A stretch of 64,000 nucleotides of DNA from Chitinophagaceae bacterium BSSC1 (GTDB lineage: Bacteria > Bacteroidota > Bacteroidia > Chitinophagales > Chitinophagaceae). How positions within the stretch are numbered: the stretch's first letter is position 1; each line of letters opens with the position of its first letter. Positions 26,788-36,023 of this stretch are shown in pieces. Under the pieces are notes generated by a model. The model saw nothing but the letters and a program-made list of their open reading frames with translations, did no database searches and was not told the origin of the DNA. The DNA lies in assembly GCA_002256435.1 (NCBI GenBank), contig NKJC01000001.1, positions 1,612,001 to 1,676,000 on the forward strand, read 5' to 3'. The translations under genes were made by a program, and so were the position numbers.

Positions 26788-28377
26788 TTAATTACCCGGT
26801 TGTTTTAATTCCCAACCTGTTTTCTTTTTTTCTGCGTCTACAATGGCTTTTACATCGGCCAATAATTTTTTGGCGTCATAGACAATTCCGTCCTTGATGG
26901 TATATTGTACGCCACCTGTTCTTACAATTTTATTGTCTGCTGTAAGTTCAATAGCACCTGTACCATATAGTACCTGAAGGTTCTTAAGCGGGTTGGCATT
27001 AACAATGGCCAGATCCGCTAACTTACCCACTTCTACTGTTCCCAAATCTTTTTCAACACCCAGTGCTTGTGCAGCATATAAGGTAGCAGACCTAATTACT
27101 TCAAGTGGATGAAAACCTGATTCACGCAAGAGTTCTAACTCACGGATATAACCAAATCCATAAGTCTGATAAATATATCCGTTATCAGAACCTGCGGTTA
27201 CCCTACCACCACGATTTTTGTATTCGTTGATAAAAGTCATCCACAAACGATAATTGTTTTTCCATTCTACTTCTTGTTCAGTTCCCCAATTCACCCAATA
27301 AGATCCGTGTGATTGCAAAGAGGGTTCAAAGAATTTCCAAAGAGAAGGAAGGGTATATTTTTCATGCCATTCAGCCCTACGTGCTCTATGCAAATCTCTA
27401 TTGGCATCGTAAATATTAAAAGTAGGATCCAATGTAAAATCAAGCGCTATTAGTTCATCCATTACTTTGTTCCAGTGTGGTGTAAATGGCGCTGCTGCTT
27501 GTTTCCAAAGTTTGCCTGCTTCTTCAAACCTATTTTGTTCGCTATTGTAATTATAGTCTAGTGGAAATTGTTGCACGGTTTTGTCTGTGAACAAAGCTTC
27601 AGGTAAACCATACCAGTGTTCCATGCTGGTCATACCCGCTTTTGCCGAGCTAAGTACATTCCATCTAGCTACATCGGTTTGCGCATGGTGCGCGCAAGAA
27701 CGCAATCCCAATTTTTTATTTTCTCTAATAGCAGCATCCATCACTTCTGGGGAAGCACCAAAAAATTTGATTCCATCAGCCCCATTTTTGGCATTCTGTT
27801 GTACCCAAGCCCTGGCTTGTTCTGCATTGGCAATAGGCGTTGAGCTGCCCATTCCAAAAGCAGTGTATGCAAAAATGCGCGGTGCCGTAATGCTATTAGC
27901 AGCTGACTTTCTTTTTTGGTCTAGTACCCATTCAAGGCCGTTCCCGGCCGATGGGTCTCTAATGGTAGTAATGCCATGAGCCATCCACAATTTAAATACG
28001 TATTCAGCAGGTGTACCTTGTTCGGTGCCACCAATATGACCGTGCATATCAATTAGGCCAGGCATGGCATACATGCCTTCACAATTCAATTCTTTACCGC
28101 CTTCTTTTAAAACTGGTCTGCGTGCAGGGTTGATTTTGCCAGCTGGATTTCCTAAGGATGCAATTTGAACAATCCTATTTTTTTCAATCACAATATCTAC
28201 TGGTCCATATGCTGGTGCACCTGTTCCATTGATCAGGGTAACACCTCGAATAATGAGTTGGGAATATTGGCCATCACCTTCTTTTCTTTCGGGTGCTTTT
28301 TGAATCTGAGCCAAAACAGAAATAGACAATGAGCATAGGATGCCCAATAGCATCCCATAAAGGAGTTTGTTACGCAT
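26788..28377 (-). CDS. Exported metal-dependent amidohydrolase
   Basis: A 529-residue amidohydrolase-superfamily protein with a signal peptide (LLYGMLLGILCSLSISVLAQ). The composite beta-sandwich is formed by VTLINGTGAPAYGPVDIVIE at the N-terminus and GKLADLAIVNANPL at the C-terminus. The TIM-barrel metal site is seen in MPGLIDMHGHIGG (HxH), SCAHHAQTDVARW with further histidines, and TAGSDNGYIYQ with the catalytic Asp. Imidazolonepropionase-like and dipeptidase-like members share this layout; the substrate is not predictable. The N-terminal residues after the signal are hydrophilic, as expected of a periplasmic enzyme. It is 30 bases downstream of the helical-protein gene on the same strand and may be cotranscribed with it. 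Confidence 0.88.
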   Translation of the reverse strand: MRNKLLYGMLLGILCSLSISVLAQIQKAPERKEGDGQYSQLIIRGVTLINGTGAPAYGPVDIVIEKNRIVQIASLGNPAGKINPARRPVLKEGGKELNCEGMYAMPGLIDMHGHIGGTEQGTPAEYVFKLWMAHGITTIRDPSAGNGLEWVLDQKRKSAANSITAPRIFAYTAFGMGSSTPIANAEQARAWVQQNAKNGADGIKFFGASPEVMDAAIRENKKLGLRSCAHHAQTDVARWNVLSSAKAGMTSMEHWYGLPEALFTDKTVQQFPLDYNYNSEQNRFEEAGKLWKQAAAPFTPHWNKVMDELIALDFTLDPTFNIYDANRDLHRARRAEWHEKYTLPSLWKFFEPSLQSHGSYWVNWGTEQEVEWKNNYRLWMTFINEYKNRGGRVTAGSDNGYIYQTYGFGYIRELELLRESGFHPLEVIRSATLYAAQALGVEKDLGTVEVGKLADLAIVNANPLKNLQVLYGTGAIELTADNKIVRTGGVQYTIKDGIVYDAKKLLADVKAIVDAEKKKTGWELKQPGN

Positions 28378-28407
28378 AGCAGTTGTTTGTAGGCTTGAAT
28401 ATCGGAA

Positions 28408-29985
28408 TTATTCTACAACGGGTGTGCTTCTGCACTGGTTTTTCTTGCGAGCTTCTAAGAACTTGTTTCTAATCACGGTCTGAACAGGCGTGTTAGAGAT
28501 CTTACTTTCAAGCCAAGAGATAATGTCTAGGTACATAAAGGCCCTAGTTTCTAAAGGATCGTGTTCTAACTCTTTGAGCTTGGCCAATAGTTTTTCAAAT
28601 GCGGGTTTGAGTTCTTGGTTTTGTAAACGGAAACTCTTTTTTACAAAGTCAAAAACAGCTAGCTCCACCGTACTCAGGTTTTCCATTTTGTACATGAATC
28701 TATAGACGTTTTTGAGCAGGTATTCTAGTAGATTAAAATTGCCCAATTCATAGTGGGCTATTAAATGCAGCAATCGCGCATAGCACTGCAAATCTGTTCT
28801 TAGGTCTACTTTCCAGTTGATGATCTTGTTTAGATAATCAATGCTTTGATCATGGTTACCGCTACCAAAATAGAGTGAGGCTATCTTATAGTAAAATACC
28901 AAAATTCTATGGCGGTCTAAGTATCGCTCGTATTCTTTGAGCTTGGATTCTATATAGGGAACATCGGCCAAGCCTTCTGTAAAAGTACCTTCTAGAAAAT
29001 GCCCATTGAGTTTAGAAATCTGCAAATAGACAAATACCTGTATCAGGTTATTCTGGTTTTCTAGAACAATGGGTGTTTGTGAAAAGGCTTCAAATTGATT
29101 AATGGTTTCCTGAAATTTTTGATAGTTCTTCAGGTCAAAATGGGCACCCATTAAATTGTGCATCCCCTTAATATAGTGGGCAGTTTCTACTTCTATCATC
29201 CTTGGCTCTGCCTGAAATAGGTCTACCCATTTTTGACAATACCTATAATAACCAATCAGGTCCTGTGTAATAAAAGCATACCAGCAATAACACTGGTATC
29301 TATACAATCTTTCATAAAAACCCTTGGCGTCTTTGGATGCTTCTATCACGGAATTATTGAAAAACCGATTCAACTCTTCAGTGTCCTTGCTATTTCTAGC
29401 TAGGCCATTCTTGATATACCAACTATACAATTGCAGAGAAAGATTGGACAAGGACCCAATCATAGTTAAGCGTTGGTTGGTTTCTTCTACGTCTGCAGCT
29501 AATTTGTCTGCCCGGTCTTGCATGCTTCGGGTAATATGCAGGCTTTCTATGTTTTTTTCTAGAAACAGGGCTTGCAATAGATAGGTAACCTGGTTATTGG
29601 TCTTAGCCAGTTCTTTGATCTTCTCCAAAATCCGTAGACTCTGGTAATAAAGACCCTTATTATAGAGGATTCGGGCAAAATCTAGCTGTTCATGCAGTTG
29701 TAAATCAATATTTTCCTCCTGTTTCAGCAGCCTCAAACTGGCCAAAACCTCCCGATAGAGATGCGCTTTTAGGTTGGATAATTGCTGTTTTTGAATGCCA
29801 GGGGTCTTTTTTAGTAGGATTTCCTCGTCATATTCCTCCATTTTGTCTAACGCGTCAAACAATTGGGTGATTTTGAGGTCTGAGGATCCCGTGTTTCGGG
29901 TTACAAAGAGCTTGAAATTCCGCTTTTCCCATCTTTCTAAGGACTGGATCAATAAAAACAGGGCATCAGTAGAACGGTTAGGCAT
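28408..29985 (-). CDS. Helical repeat protein of unknown function
   Basis: I do not recognise this 525-residue protein. It has no signal peptide and no membrane segment, so it is probably cytoplasmic. It is almost entirely alpha-helical with charged and aromatic residues. Several hairpins look TPR-like, for example YNKGLYYQSLRILEKIKELA (about residues 110-129) and the FGSGNHDQSIDYLNKIINWK stretch near residue 385. The N-terminal SLERWEKRNFKLFVTRNTG recalls a short sequence found in other Bacteroidota helical proteins, but this is memory, not a match I could test. It is divergent from leuA, with about 200 bases between them. It could be a scaffold or regulator; nothing in the sequence points to an enzyme. 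Confidence 0.7.
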   Translation of the reverse strand: MPNRSTDALFLLIQSLERWEKRNFKLFVTRNTGSSDLKITQLFDALDKMEEYDEEILLKKTPGIQKQQLSNLKAHLYREVLASLRLLKQEENIDLQLHEQLDFARILYNKGLYYQSLRILEKIKELAKTNNQVTYLLQALFLEKNIESLHITRSMQDRADKLAADVEETNQRLTMIGSLSNLSLQLYSWYIKNGLARNSKDTEELNRFFNNSVIEASKDAKGFYERLYRYQCYCWYAFITQDLIGYYRYCQKWVDLFQAEPRMIEVETAHYIKGMHNLMGAHFDLKNYQKFQETINQFEAFSQTPIVLENQNNLIQVFVYLQISKLNGHFLEGTFTEGLADVPYIESKLKEYERYLDRHRILVFYYKIASLYFGSGNHDQSIDYLNKIINWKVDLRTDLQCYARLLHLIAHYELGNFNLLEYLLKNVYRFMYKMENLSTVELAVFDFVKKSFRLQNQELKPAFEKLLAKLKELEHDPLETRAFMYLDIISWLESKISNTPVQTVIRNKFLEARKKNQCRSTPVVE

Positions 29986-30109
29986 CGTATTTTTTTATTC
30001 CTAAAATCCAGTAACAGTAAGGCTTTCAACAAATATAAGACTATTTGACCAGTGTAAAACCACCCCTATTTTGGTCATTTTTAGAGTTGGAGGCTTGCTA
30101 TATTCGAAA

Positions 30110-30192
30110 ATGGCAGGTACCCATTTTGTTGTTAAAGGCAATCGATGACAAAAATAGGCGCCTGCCTTCTTAACAAAAAACAGAGTTCATGA
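30110..30192 (+). promoter_or_regulatory. leuA leader with two overlapping mini-ORFs
   Basis: A TATATTCG box (30099-30106) is followed by an ATG at 30110 opening a 12-codon ORF (MAGTHFVVKGNR). Its TGA overlaps the ATG (30145) of a 15-codon ORF ([15 protein letters not shown], two adjacent Leu codons). The TGA of that ORF overlaps the leuA ATG in ATGA. The RNA can form AAAATGG/CCATTTT, or alternatively GGCAGG (30112-30117)/CCTGCC, which are mutually exclusive. Translational coupling is plausible but not proven; the peptides are short enough to occur by chance. Confidence 0.35.
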
Positions 30193-31355
30193 GTGAGAAG
30201 GTCTTCATATTCGATACCACATTACGCGACGGGGAACAAGTACCCGGTTGTAAGCTAAATACCAAAGAAAAACTGGATTTGGCCTTGCAATTGGAAGCCT
30301 TGGGCGTTGATATCATTGAAGCAGGGTTTCCAATTTCTAGCCCGGGCGATTTTGAATCAGTTACCCAGATTTCCAAAGCCATTACCAATGCCACCGTATG
30401 TGGATTGAGCAGGGCGGTACAAAAAGACATTGAAGTAGCAGCACAGGCTTTGAAATTTGCCAAAAGACCCCGAATTCATACGGGGATTGGAACTTCTGAT
30501 TTCCATATCAAAAGTAAATTCAATTCTAACAGAGAGGATATTCTAGCTAGGGCCATCCAGTGTGTAAAATGGGCCAGAAATTTCACCGATGACGTGGAAT
30601 TTTATGCCGAAGACGCAGGAAGAACCGATAATGATTACTTAGCACGCGTGGTAGAAGCCGTGATTAAAGCCGGCGCCACCGTTGTAAATATCCCTGATAC
30701 CACGGGCTATTGCTTGCCATACCAATACGGGGAAAAAATTGCTTACCTCGTGAACAATGTATCCAACATTGACAAAGCAATCATTTCTTGCCATTGCCAT
30801 AACGACCTTGGGTTGGCCACGGCCAACAGTATTGCAGGCGTGATTAGCGGTGCAAGACAAATTGAGTGTACCATCAACGGCTTGGGCGAACGCGCGGGCA
30901 ACACTTCTTTGGAAGAAGTAGTCATGGTCATTGAACAACACAAACATTTGGGCTTTCATACTGGGATTCATCACAAACAACTCTATCCTATGAGTAGAGA
31001 AGTTTCTGAAGTAATGCGTATGCCGGTTCAACCCAATAAAGCCATTGTGGGGTCAAATGCTTTCTCTCATTCTTCTGGTATTCACCAAGATGGATTTTTG
31101 AAAGATGCCACCACCTATGAGATCATCAACCCTGAACAAGTTGGTGCGGGTCTGAGCAAAATTGTACTTACTGCTAGAAGCGGTAGAAGCGCACTAGCAC
31201 ACCGTCTTCAAAAGATTGGTTATCAGTTCAACAGAAACGACATTGACTTTTTGTACGAAAAATTCTTGCAAGTAGCAGATAAGAAGAAAGAAGTGGAGGA
31301 AGATGACTTGCACCAGCTGGCAAGGGCTTATACGCCCGAGTTGGCCACTCATTAG
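30189..31355 (+). CDS. leuA: 2-isopropylmalate synthase, short form
   Basis: Condenses acetyl-CoA with 2-ketoisovalerate in the first committed step of leucine synthesis. It has 388 residues. The TIM-barrel HMGL-like domain starts with [17 protein letters not shown]. It continues with [20 protein letters not shown] and [11 protein letters not shown], then [16 protein letters not shown] and [16 protein letters not shown], with the metal-binding HxH. The final domain ends after the [20 protein letters not shown] and [11 protein letters not shown] segments. The C-terminal regulatory (leucine-binding) domain of about 120 residues found in E. coli LeuA is absent, as in other Bacteroidota. Feedback control by leucine at the enzyme may therefore be lost. 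leuB, leuC and leuD are not in the window. An intrinsic terminator follows, so leuA is not in the ilv operon. Citramalate synthase activity cannot be excluded. Confidence 0.88.
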   Translation: MSEKVFIFDTTLRDGEQVPGCKLNTKEKLDLALQLEALGVDIIEAGFPISSPGDFESVTQISKAITNATVCGLSRAVQKDIEVAAQALKFAKRPRIHTGIGTSDFHIKSKFNSNREDILARAIQCVKWARNFTDDVEFYAEDAGRTDNDYLARVVEAVIKAGATVVNIPDTTGYCLPYQYGEKIAYLVNNVSNIDKAIISCHCHNDLGLATANSIAGVISGARQIECTINGLGERAGNTSLEEVVMVIEQHKHLGFHTGIHHKQLYPMSREVSEVMRMPVQPNKAIVGSNAFSHSSGIHQDGFLKDATTYEIINPEQVGAGLSKIVLTARSGRSALAHRLQKIGYQFNRNDIDFLYEKFLQVADKKKEVEEDDLHQLARAYTPELATH

Positions 31356-31386
31356 GGTTTTCTCATAAGTATAGTTTTAGTTTTAC

Positions 31387-31413
31387 GCGTGGGGCTTTTG
31401 CCCCGCGCTTTTT
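31387..31413 (+). terminator. Intrinsic terminator after leuA
   Basis: GCGTGGGGC and GCCCCGCGC (nine pairs, one G-U) with a TTTT loop are followed by TTTTT. Confidence 0.9.
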
Positions 31414-31449
31414 AAAAACAGAGTTCTTTTTTTATTCCGGATGATGCAC

Positions 31450-31457
31450 TATATTCG
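31450..31457 (+). promoter_or_regulatory. Candidate promoter of the ilv leader transcript
   Basis: TATATTCG differs from TAnnTTTG by one base. A T-rich -33 region (31424-31432) precedes it by about 19 bases. The leader ATG lies 15 bases after its end, the same geometry as at the thr leader (14 bases). Confidence 0.5.
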
Positions 31458-31472
31458 TTGCAACAACAACCT

Positions 31473-31574
31473 ATGTTTCAACGCAACAAGAATAGTGTCA
31501 CTATCATTAACATCATCATTTTGATGGCGATAGTCATTATTATTCCAGCACTGAACGGAGGTTGCGCAATTTGA
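31473..31574 (+). CDS. Ile/Val-rich leader peptide of the ilv operon (candidate attenuator peptide)
   Basis: A 33-codon ORF ATG...TGA reading MFQRNKNS, then VTIINIIILMAIVIIIPA, then LNGGCAI. Ten of 33 residues are Ile, with two Val and two Leu; the Ile codons include runs of three. It lies in a region without other genes, immediately before a strong intrinsic terminator (31598-31635) and then ilvE. In enterobacteria such peptides stall the ribosome when charged tRNA is scarce and so prevent the terminator from forming. The same role is inferred here for tRNA-Ile and possibly tRNA-Val. A 5-base pairing of GGAGG (31557-31561) with CCTCC (31608-31612), inside the terminator stem, could act as a weak antiterminator. 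It is too short for automatic gene calling. Confidence 0.72.
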   Translation: MFQRNKNSVTIINIIILMAIVIIIPALNGGCAI

Positions 31575-31597
31575 TAGTTTAATAACACCTAACTATA

Positions 31598-31635
31598 AAA
31601 AGCCCCGCCTCCAAAAGGCGGGGCTTTTGTTTTTT
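31598..31635 (+). terminator. Attenuator terminator before ilvE
   Basis: AAAAGCCCCGCCT pairs with AGGCGGGGCTTTT, 13 perfect pairs, followed by GTTTTTT. A small stem ATAGTT/AACTAT (31574-31596) lies just upstream. It sits 23 bases after the leader stop codon and about 30 bases before ilvE, inside the transcribed leader of the ilv operon, so it should limit readthrough into the biosynthetic genes unless the leader ribosome stalls. Confidence 0.85.
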
Positions 31636-31663
31636 CATCATCTTAAAAAGGAACAAGCAGATT

Positions 31664-32542
31664 ATGGCAAATTATTTTAACGAGAACACAATTATCTATC
31701 TAGACGGGGCTTTTGTAAAAGCAGCCGACACTAAGATGAACCTATATAGTCAGTCTTTGCACTATGGCTTTGCAGTGTTTGAAGGCATTAGGTCTTATAA
31801 AACCCAGAGTGGTGAAACCAAAATTTTCAAGGCAAAGGAACACTATGACCGTTTAAGGGTTTCAGCTGAAACACTGTCTCTGCCTTATGATTATGATACA
31901 GATGAACTCATGGCGGCAACCTACAAAGTTTTAGCAGATAATAACCTACAAGACGCTTATATCCGCCCACTAGTTTATGTTGGTGAGAATATGAGTTTCA
32001 ACAAAAACACTAGTGCCCACCTAACTATTCAGGCTTGGGAAATGGGTGCATTCTTGGGTGACAAATTATTGCGGATCATGACTTCTTCTTTTGAAAGACC
32101 TAACCCCAAAGGATTTAAGATTCACGCCAAAGCATCTGGCCATTATGTGAATTCTATCATGGCTTCTCAAGAAGCAAAGACAAAAGGATATGATGAGGCT
32201 TTGTTAACTGATATGAATGGTTATGTAGCAGAAGGCCCAGGTGCCAATATGTTTTATGAAAAAGACGGTAAGCTATTCACGCCATCTTTAGGTAATATTT
32301 TGCCAGGCATTACTAGGGCAACGGTGCTTGAGATCTGTCAAGCGCTTGAAATTCCTGTAGAAGAAAAATTCTTTACGGTGGAAGAAGTATATGGGGCAGA
32401 TGCTGCATTTTTCTGTGGCACAGCTGCTGAAGTAATTGGCTGGGAAAGCTTAGACGGAAAACCATTTACCAAAAATTGGGATGAGACTTTGAGTAGAAAA
32501 GTACAAGCAGCTTATTCCGCATTGATTGTTGAAAAAAAATAA
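31664..32542 (+). CDS. ilvE: Branched-chain amino acid aminotransferase
   Basis: A class IV PLP aminotransferase (292 residues), the last step in valine, leucine and isoleucine synthesis and the first in their breakdown. Typical segments are IYLDGAFVKAADTKMNLYSQ, HYGFAVFEGIRSYKTQSGE, KEHYDRLRVSAETLSLPYD, IHAKASGHYVNSIMASQEAK with the Schiff-base Lys, YDEALLTDMNGYVAEGPGAN and FTPSLGNILPGITRATVLE. The FCGTAAEVIGWESLDGK tail is standard. It is the first structural gene of the ilv operon, three bases before ilvD, and lies directly behind the attenuator terminator. Length and motifs leave little doubt. Confidence 0.95.
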   Translation: MANYFNENTIIYLDGAFVKAADTKMNLYSQSLHYGFAVFEGIRSYKTQSGETKIFKAKEHYDRLRVSAETLSLPYDYDTDELMAATYKVLADNNLQDAYIRPLVYVGENMSFNKNTSAHLTIQAWEMGAFLGDKLLRIMTSSFERPNPKGFKIHAKASGHYVNSIMASQEAKTKGYDEALLTDMNGYVAEGPGANMFYEKDGKLFTPSLGNILPGITRATVLEICQALEIPVEEKFFTVEEVYGADAAFFCGTAAEVIGWESLDGKPFTKNWDETLSRKVQAAYSALIVEKK

Positions 32543-32545
32543 ATT

Positions 32546-34225
32546 ATGGAACTAAATAAATATAGCAAAACCATTACCCTAGACCCAACGCAACCTGCGG
32601 CGCAGGCCATGTTCTACGGGATTGGTTTAACTGACGAAGACCTAAACAAAGCACAAGTAGGTGTGGTGAGCATGGGTTACGATGGTAACACTTGTAATAT
32701 GCACTTAAACGATTTGGCTAAGAAAGTAAAAGCTGGTGTTTGGGAAAACAATTTGGTGGGATTAATCTTCAACACCATTGGAGTAAGTGATGGGATGAGT
32801 AATGGTACCGATGGTATGCGTTATTCACTGGTCAGCAGAGATATTATTGCAGACAGTATTGAAGCTGTTTGTGGCGCACAATATTATGATGGACTCATTG
32901 CCATTCCTGGTTGTGATAAAAACATGCCCGGTTCTTTAATTGCCATGGGTAGGTTGAACAGACCATCCATTATGGTTTATGGTGGAACCATCGCCCCCGG
33001 CCATTATAATGGACAAGACTTAAATATTGTTTCTGCTTTTGAAGCCCTTGGTCAGAAGATTGCAGGACAATTAAGTGAAGCAGATTTTAAAGGAATTGTG
33101 CAACATGCTTGCCCAGGCGCTGGCGCTTGTGGTGGTATGTATACCGCCAATACCATGGCATCTGCCATTGAGGCCTTGGGTATGAGTTTGCCCTTCTCTT
33201 CTTCCAATCCAGCGCTGAGCGATGAAAAACAAAAAGAATGCGAAGACGCTGGAAAAGCTATTAAGCTATTGTTAGAAAAAGATATTAAGCCAAAAGATAT
33301 CATGACCAAGAAAGCATTTGAAAATGCTATTACAGTAATCATGATCCTAGGTGGCAGCACCAATGCAGTCTTGCACATGATTGCTATGGCAAAAAGTGTA
33401 GACGTGAGTTTAACACAAGACGATATTCAAGCCATCAGCAATAAGACACCCGTATTGGCCGATTTTAAACCTAGTGGTAAATACCTGATGCAAGACCTAC
33501 ACCAATATGGTGGCGTTCCTGCAGTGATGAAATACTTGTTACAAAAAGGATTCTTGCATGGCGATTGTTTAACAGTAACCGGAAAAACCATTGCCGAGAA
33601 TCTGGCCAATATCCCTGATTTGGATTTTGACAAACAAAAAATTATCCTCCCCCTTGAAACACCTTTAAAAGCTACTGGTCACTTGCAAATCTTGTACGGC
33701 AATTTGGCTGAGAAAGGATCTGTTGCAAAAATCAGTGGTAAAGAAGGAGAACGTTTTGTTGGTCCTGCTCGCGTATTTAATGGTGAGCAAGAATTGATTC
33801 AAGGGATTAATAGCGGTAAGATCAAACACGGAGACGTGGTGGTGATTACCCATGTTGGACCCAAGGGTGCACCTGGTATGCCTGAGATGTTAAAACCCAC
33901 ATCGGCCATTATTGGCGCGGGTTTGGGTAAATCAGTGGCCTTGATTACAGATGGTAGATTTAGTGGTGGTACACACGGATTTGTAGTTGGCCATATTACG
34001 CCTGAAGCCTATGTAGGTGGTTTAATTGGTTTGGTACAAGACGATGATATTATTGAACTAGACGCCGTAAACAATACCATTCACTTAAAAGTCAGTGATG
34101 AAATAATTGCCCAGCGTAGGGCCAATTGGAAACAACCAGCGTTGAAAGCAACCAAGGGTGTTTTATTCAAATACGCACAGTGTGTAAAAGACGCTTCTGA
34201 AGGTTGTGTAACCGATGAAGCTTAA
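32546..34225 (+). CDS. ilvD: Dihydroxy-acid dehydratase
   Basis: Dehydrates 2,3-dihydroxy-isovalerate and its methyl-valerate analogue to the 2-keto acids in branched-chain amino acid synthesis, using an iron-sulfur cluster. The 559 residues match the long IlvD family. Cluster and Mg ligands are seen in [30 protein letters not shown] and [18 protein letters not shown]. Further conserved stretches are [48 protein letters not shown] and the tail [15 protein letters not shown]. It follows ilvE by three bases and precedes ilvB by 29, so translation is probably coupled in the operon. No anomaly was seen. Confidence 0.96.
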   Translation: MELNKYSKTITLDPTQPAAQAMFYGIGLTDEDLNKAQVGVVSMGYDGNTCNMHLNDLAKKVKAGVWENNLVGLIFNTIGVSDGMSNGTDGMRYSLVSRDIIADSIEAVCGAQYYDGLIAIPGCDKNMPGSLIAMGRLNRPSIMVYGGTIAPGHYNGQDLNIVSAFEALGQKIAGQLSEADFKGIVQHACPGAGACGGMYTANTMASAIEALGMSLPFSSSNPALSDEKQKECEDAGKAIKLLLEKDIKPKDIMTKKAFENAITVIMILGGSTNAVLHMIAMAKSVDVSLTQDDIQAISNKTPVLADFKPSGKYLMQDLHQYGGVPAVMKYLLQKGFLHGDCLTVTGKTIAENLANIPDLDFDKQKIILPLETPLKATGHLQILYGNLAEKGSVAKISGKEGERFVGPARVFNGEQELIQGINSGKIKHGDVVVITHVGPKGAPGMPEMLKPTSAIIGAGLGKSVALITDGRFSGGTHGFVVGHITPEAYVGGLIGLVQDDDIIELDAVNNTIHLKVSDEIIAQRRANWKQPALKATKGVLFKYAQCVKDASEGCVTDEA

Positions 34226-34254
34226 ATTATTCCAATCAAACTCAATATATTCTG

Positions 34255-35991
34255 ATGGAAACTTTAGCAGCAGTACAAGAAACAACGGCAACCAAAAAAA
34301 CACAGACCATTAGTGGGTCTCAAGCCGTTCTGGAAGCCTTTATAGCAGAAGGTGTGGATACCATTTTTGGTTATCCCGGTGGCGCCATCATGCCTATTTA
34401 TGATGCGCTCTATGATTATCATGACAAGTTGAAACATATCTTGGTCAGACACGAACAAGGCGGGATTCATGCTGGTCAGGGTTATGCACGTACATCCGGA
34501 AAATGTGGTGTAGTTTTTGCAACAAGTGGTCCAGGTGCAACCAACCTTGTAACAGGATTGGCAGATGCCATGATTGATAGCACGCCATTAGTGTGTATCA
34601 CCGGACAAGTATATGCACATTTATTGGGTACCGATGCGTTTCAAGAAATTGACGTGATTAATATTACTACACCTGTTACTAAATGGAACTATCAAATAAC
34701 TGACGCCACTGAAATACCTGCTGTGTTGGCAAAAGCATTTTATATTGCCAAAAGTGGTAGACCAGGACCAGTATTGATAGATATCACAAAAAATGCGCAA
34801 CTACAACAATTCGATTATGAAGGATATCAGCCCTGTACTCATATCAGGAGCTATCGTCCAAAACCAATCATTCGCAAAGAATATATTGCTGCTGCAGCTG
34901 AATTGATTAATAAGGCAGAAAAACCATTTGTCATTTTTGGTCAAGGTGTGATCTTGGGTAAAGCTGAAAAAGAATTCAAGGCCTTTGTAGAGAAAACTGG
35001 CATACCTGCTGCATGGACTATTTTAGGATTGAGTGCACTGCCTTCAGATCATCCTTTGAATGTGGGCATGTTAGGTATGCATGGTAATTATGGTCCAAAT
35101 GTATTGACCAATGATTGCGATGTATTGATTGCTGTGGGAATGAGATTTGATGATAGAGTAACTGGCCGATTGGATAAATATGCCAAACAAGCAAAAATTA
35201 TTCACTTAGACATTGATCCGTCGGAGATTGATAAGAATGTGAAAGCAACGGTTGGTGTATGGGGTGATTGTAAAGAAACCTTACCCATGCTTACAAAATT
35301 AGTTGAATCAAAAGTATACCCTCAGTGGGTGAATAGATTCAGAGAATACCAGTTAGAAGAAGAGAAAGAAGTGATTCATGAAGAGCTAAATCCTTCAACG
35401 GATATTTTGACAATGGGTGAAGTGATCCGCAATTTGAATGAATTAACAGGCGGTAATGCAGTGATAGTAACCGATGTTGGTCAACACCAAATGGTAGCAT
35501 GTAGATATGCCAAATTCAATCAGAGTAAAAGCAATGTAACATCAGGAGGATTAGGAACTATGGGCTTTGCGTTGCCTGCGGCGATAGGTGCAAAGTTTGG
35601 AGCACCTGAAAGAACCGTTGTAGCAATTATTGGTGATGGTGGAGTTCAAATGACCATTCAGGAATTAGGAACAGTTATGCAGAGTGAAGTAAATATTAAG
35701 ATCCTGATCTTGAATAATGAATTCCTTGGAATGGTACGTCAATGGCAGCAATTGTTTCACGATAAACGTTATTCTTTTGTAGACATTGCCAGTCCTGATT
35801 ACGTTGCAGTAGCAAAAGCATACAAAATAGAGGGACAAAAAATTAGCCTACGCGAACATTTGCGTGATGCACTTACAACCATGTTAAACCACAATGGATC
35901 CTACTTACTAGAAGTGATGGTAGGTAAGGAAAACAATGTGTTTCCAATGGTACCACAAGGTTGTAGCGTTAGTGAAATCAGATTAAAATAA
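34255..35991 (+). CDS. ilvB: Acetolactate synthase, large subunit
   Basis: A thiamine-diphosphate enzyme that joins two pyruvates, or pyruvate and 2-ketobutyrate, at the entry to branched-chain amino acid synthesis. It has 578 residues. After about 20 non-conserved residues comes the DTIFGYPGGAIMPIYDALYD stretch, with the catalytic Glu following in the ILVRHEQGGIHAGQGYART segment. GKCGVVFATSGPGATNLVTG, the FAD-binding middle domain and GMRFDDRVTGRLDKYA follow. The ThDP-binding motif begins IIGDGGVQMTIQELGTVMQS and ends with ILNNEFLGMVRQWQ. It precedes ilvN, its regulatory subunit, by 32 bases. The catalytic form is the classical AHAS type rather than the catabolic AlsS type, because a small subunit is encoded next door. 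Confidence 0.95.
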   Translation: METLAAVQETTATKKTQTISGSQAVLEAFIAEGVDTIFGYPGGAIMPIYDALYDYHDKLKHILVRHEQGGIHAGQGYARTSGKCGVVFATSGPGATNLVTGLADAMIDSTPLVCITGQVYAHLLGTDAFQEIDVINITTPVTKWNYQITDATEIPAVLAKAFYIAKSGRPGPVLIDITKNAQLQQFDYEGYQPCTHIRSYRPKPIIRKEYIAAAAELINKAEKPFVIFGQGVILGKAEKEFKAFVEKTGIPAAWTILGLSALPSDHPLNVGMLGMHGNYGPNVLTNDCDVLIAVGMRFDDRVTGRLDKYAKQAKIIHLDIDPSEIDKNVKATVGVWGDCKETLPMLTKLVESKVYPQWVNRFREYQLEEEKEVIHEELNPSTDILTMGEVIRNLNELTGGNAVIVTDVGQHQMVACRYAKFNQSKSNVTSGGLGTMGFALPAAIGAKFGAPERTVVAIIGDGGVQMTIQELGTVMQSEVNIKILILNNEFLGMVRQWQQLFHDKRYSFVDIASPDYVAVAKAYKIEGQKISLREHLRDALTTMLNHNGSYLLEVMVGKENNVFPMVPQGCSVSEIRLK

Positions 35992-36023
35992 AATCATTTA
36001 ATAAATACCCTGCGGGGTTGGTT

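Larger units (their letters stand above)
31356..31663 (+). other. Intergenic region between leuA and ilvE
   Basis: This 308-base gap holds, in order, the leuA terminator, a promoter-like box, the Ile-rich leader peptide and a second terminator just before ilvE. Nothing else was recognised in it. Confidence 0.8.

Noticed and set aside
31356..31472. Riboswitch or T-box upstream of ilvE
   Set aside because: No T-box-like specifier or conserved antiterminator bulge was seen, and T-boxes are not typical of Bacteroidota; the leader-peptide model explains the region better.
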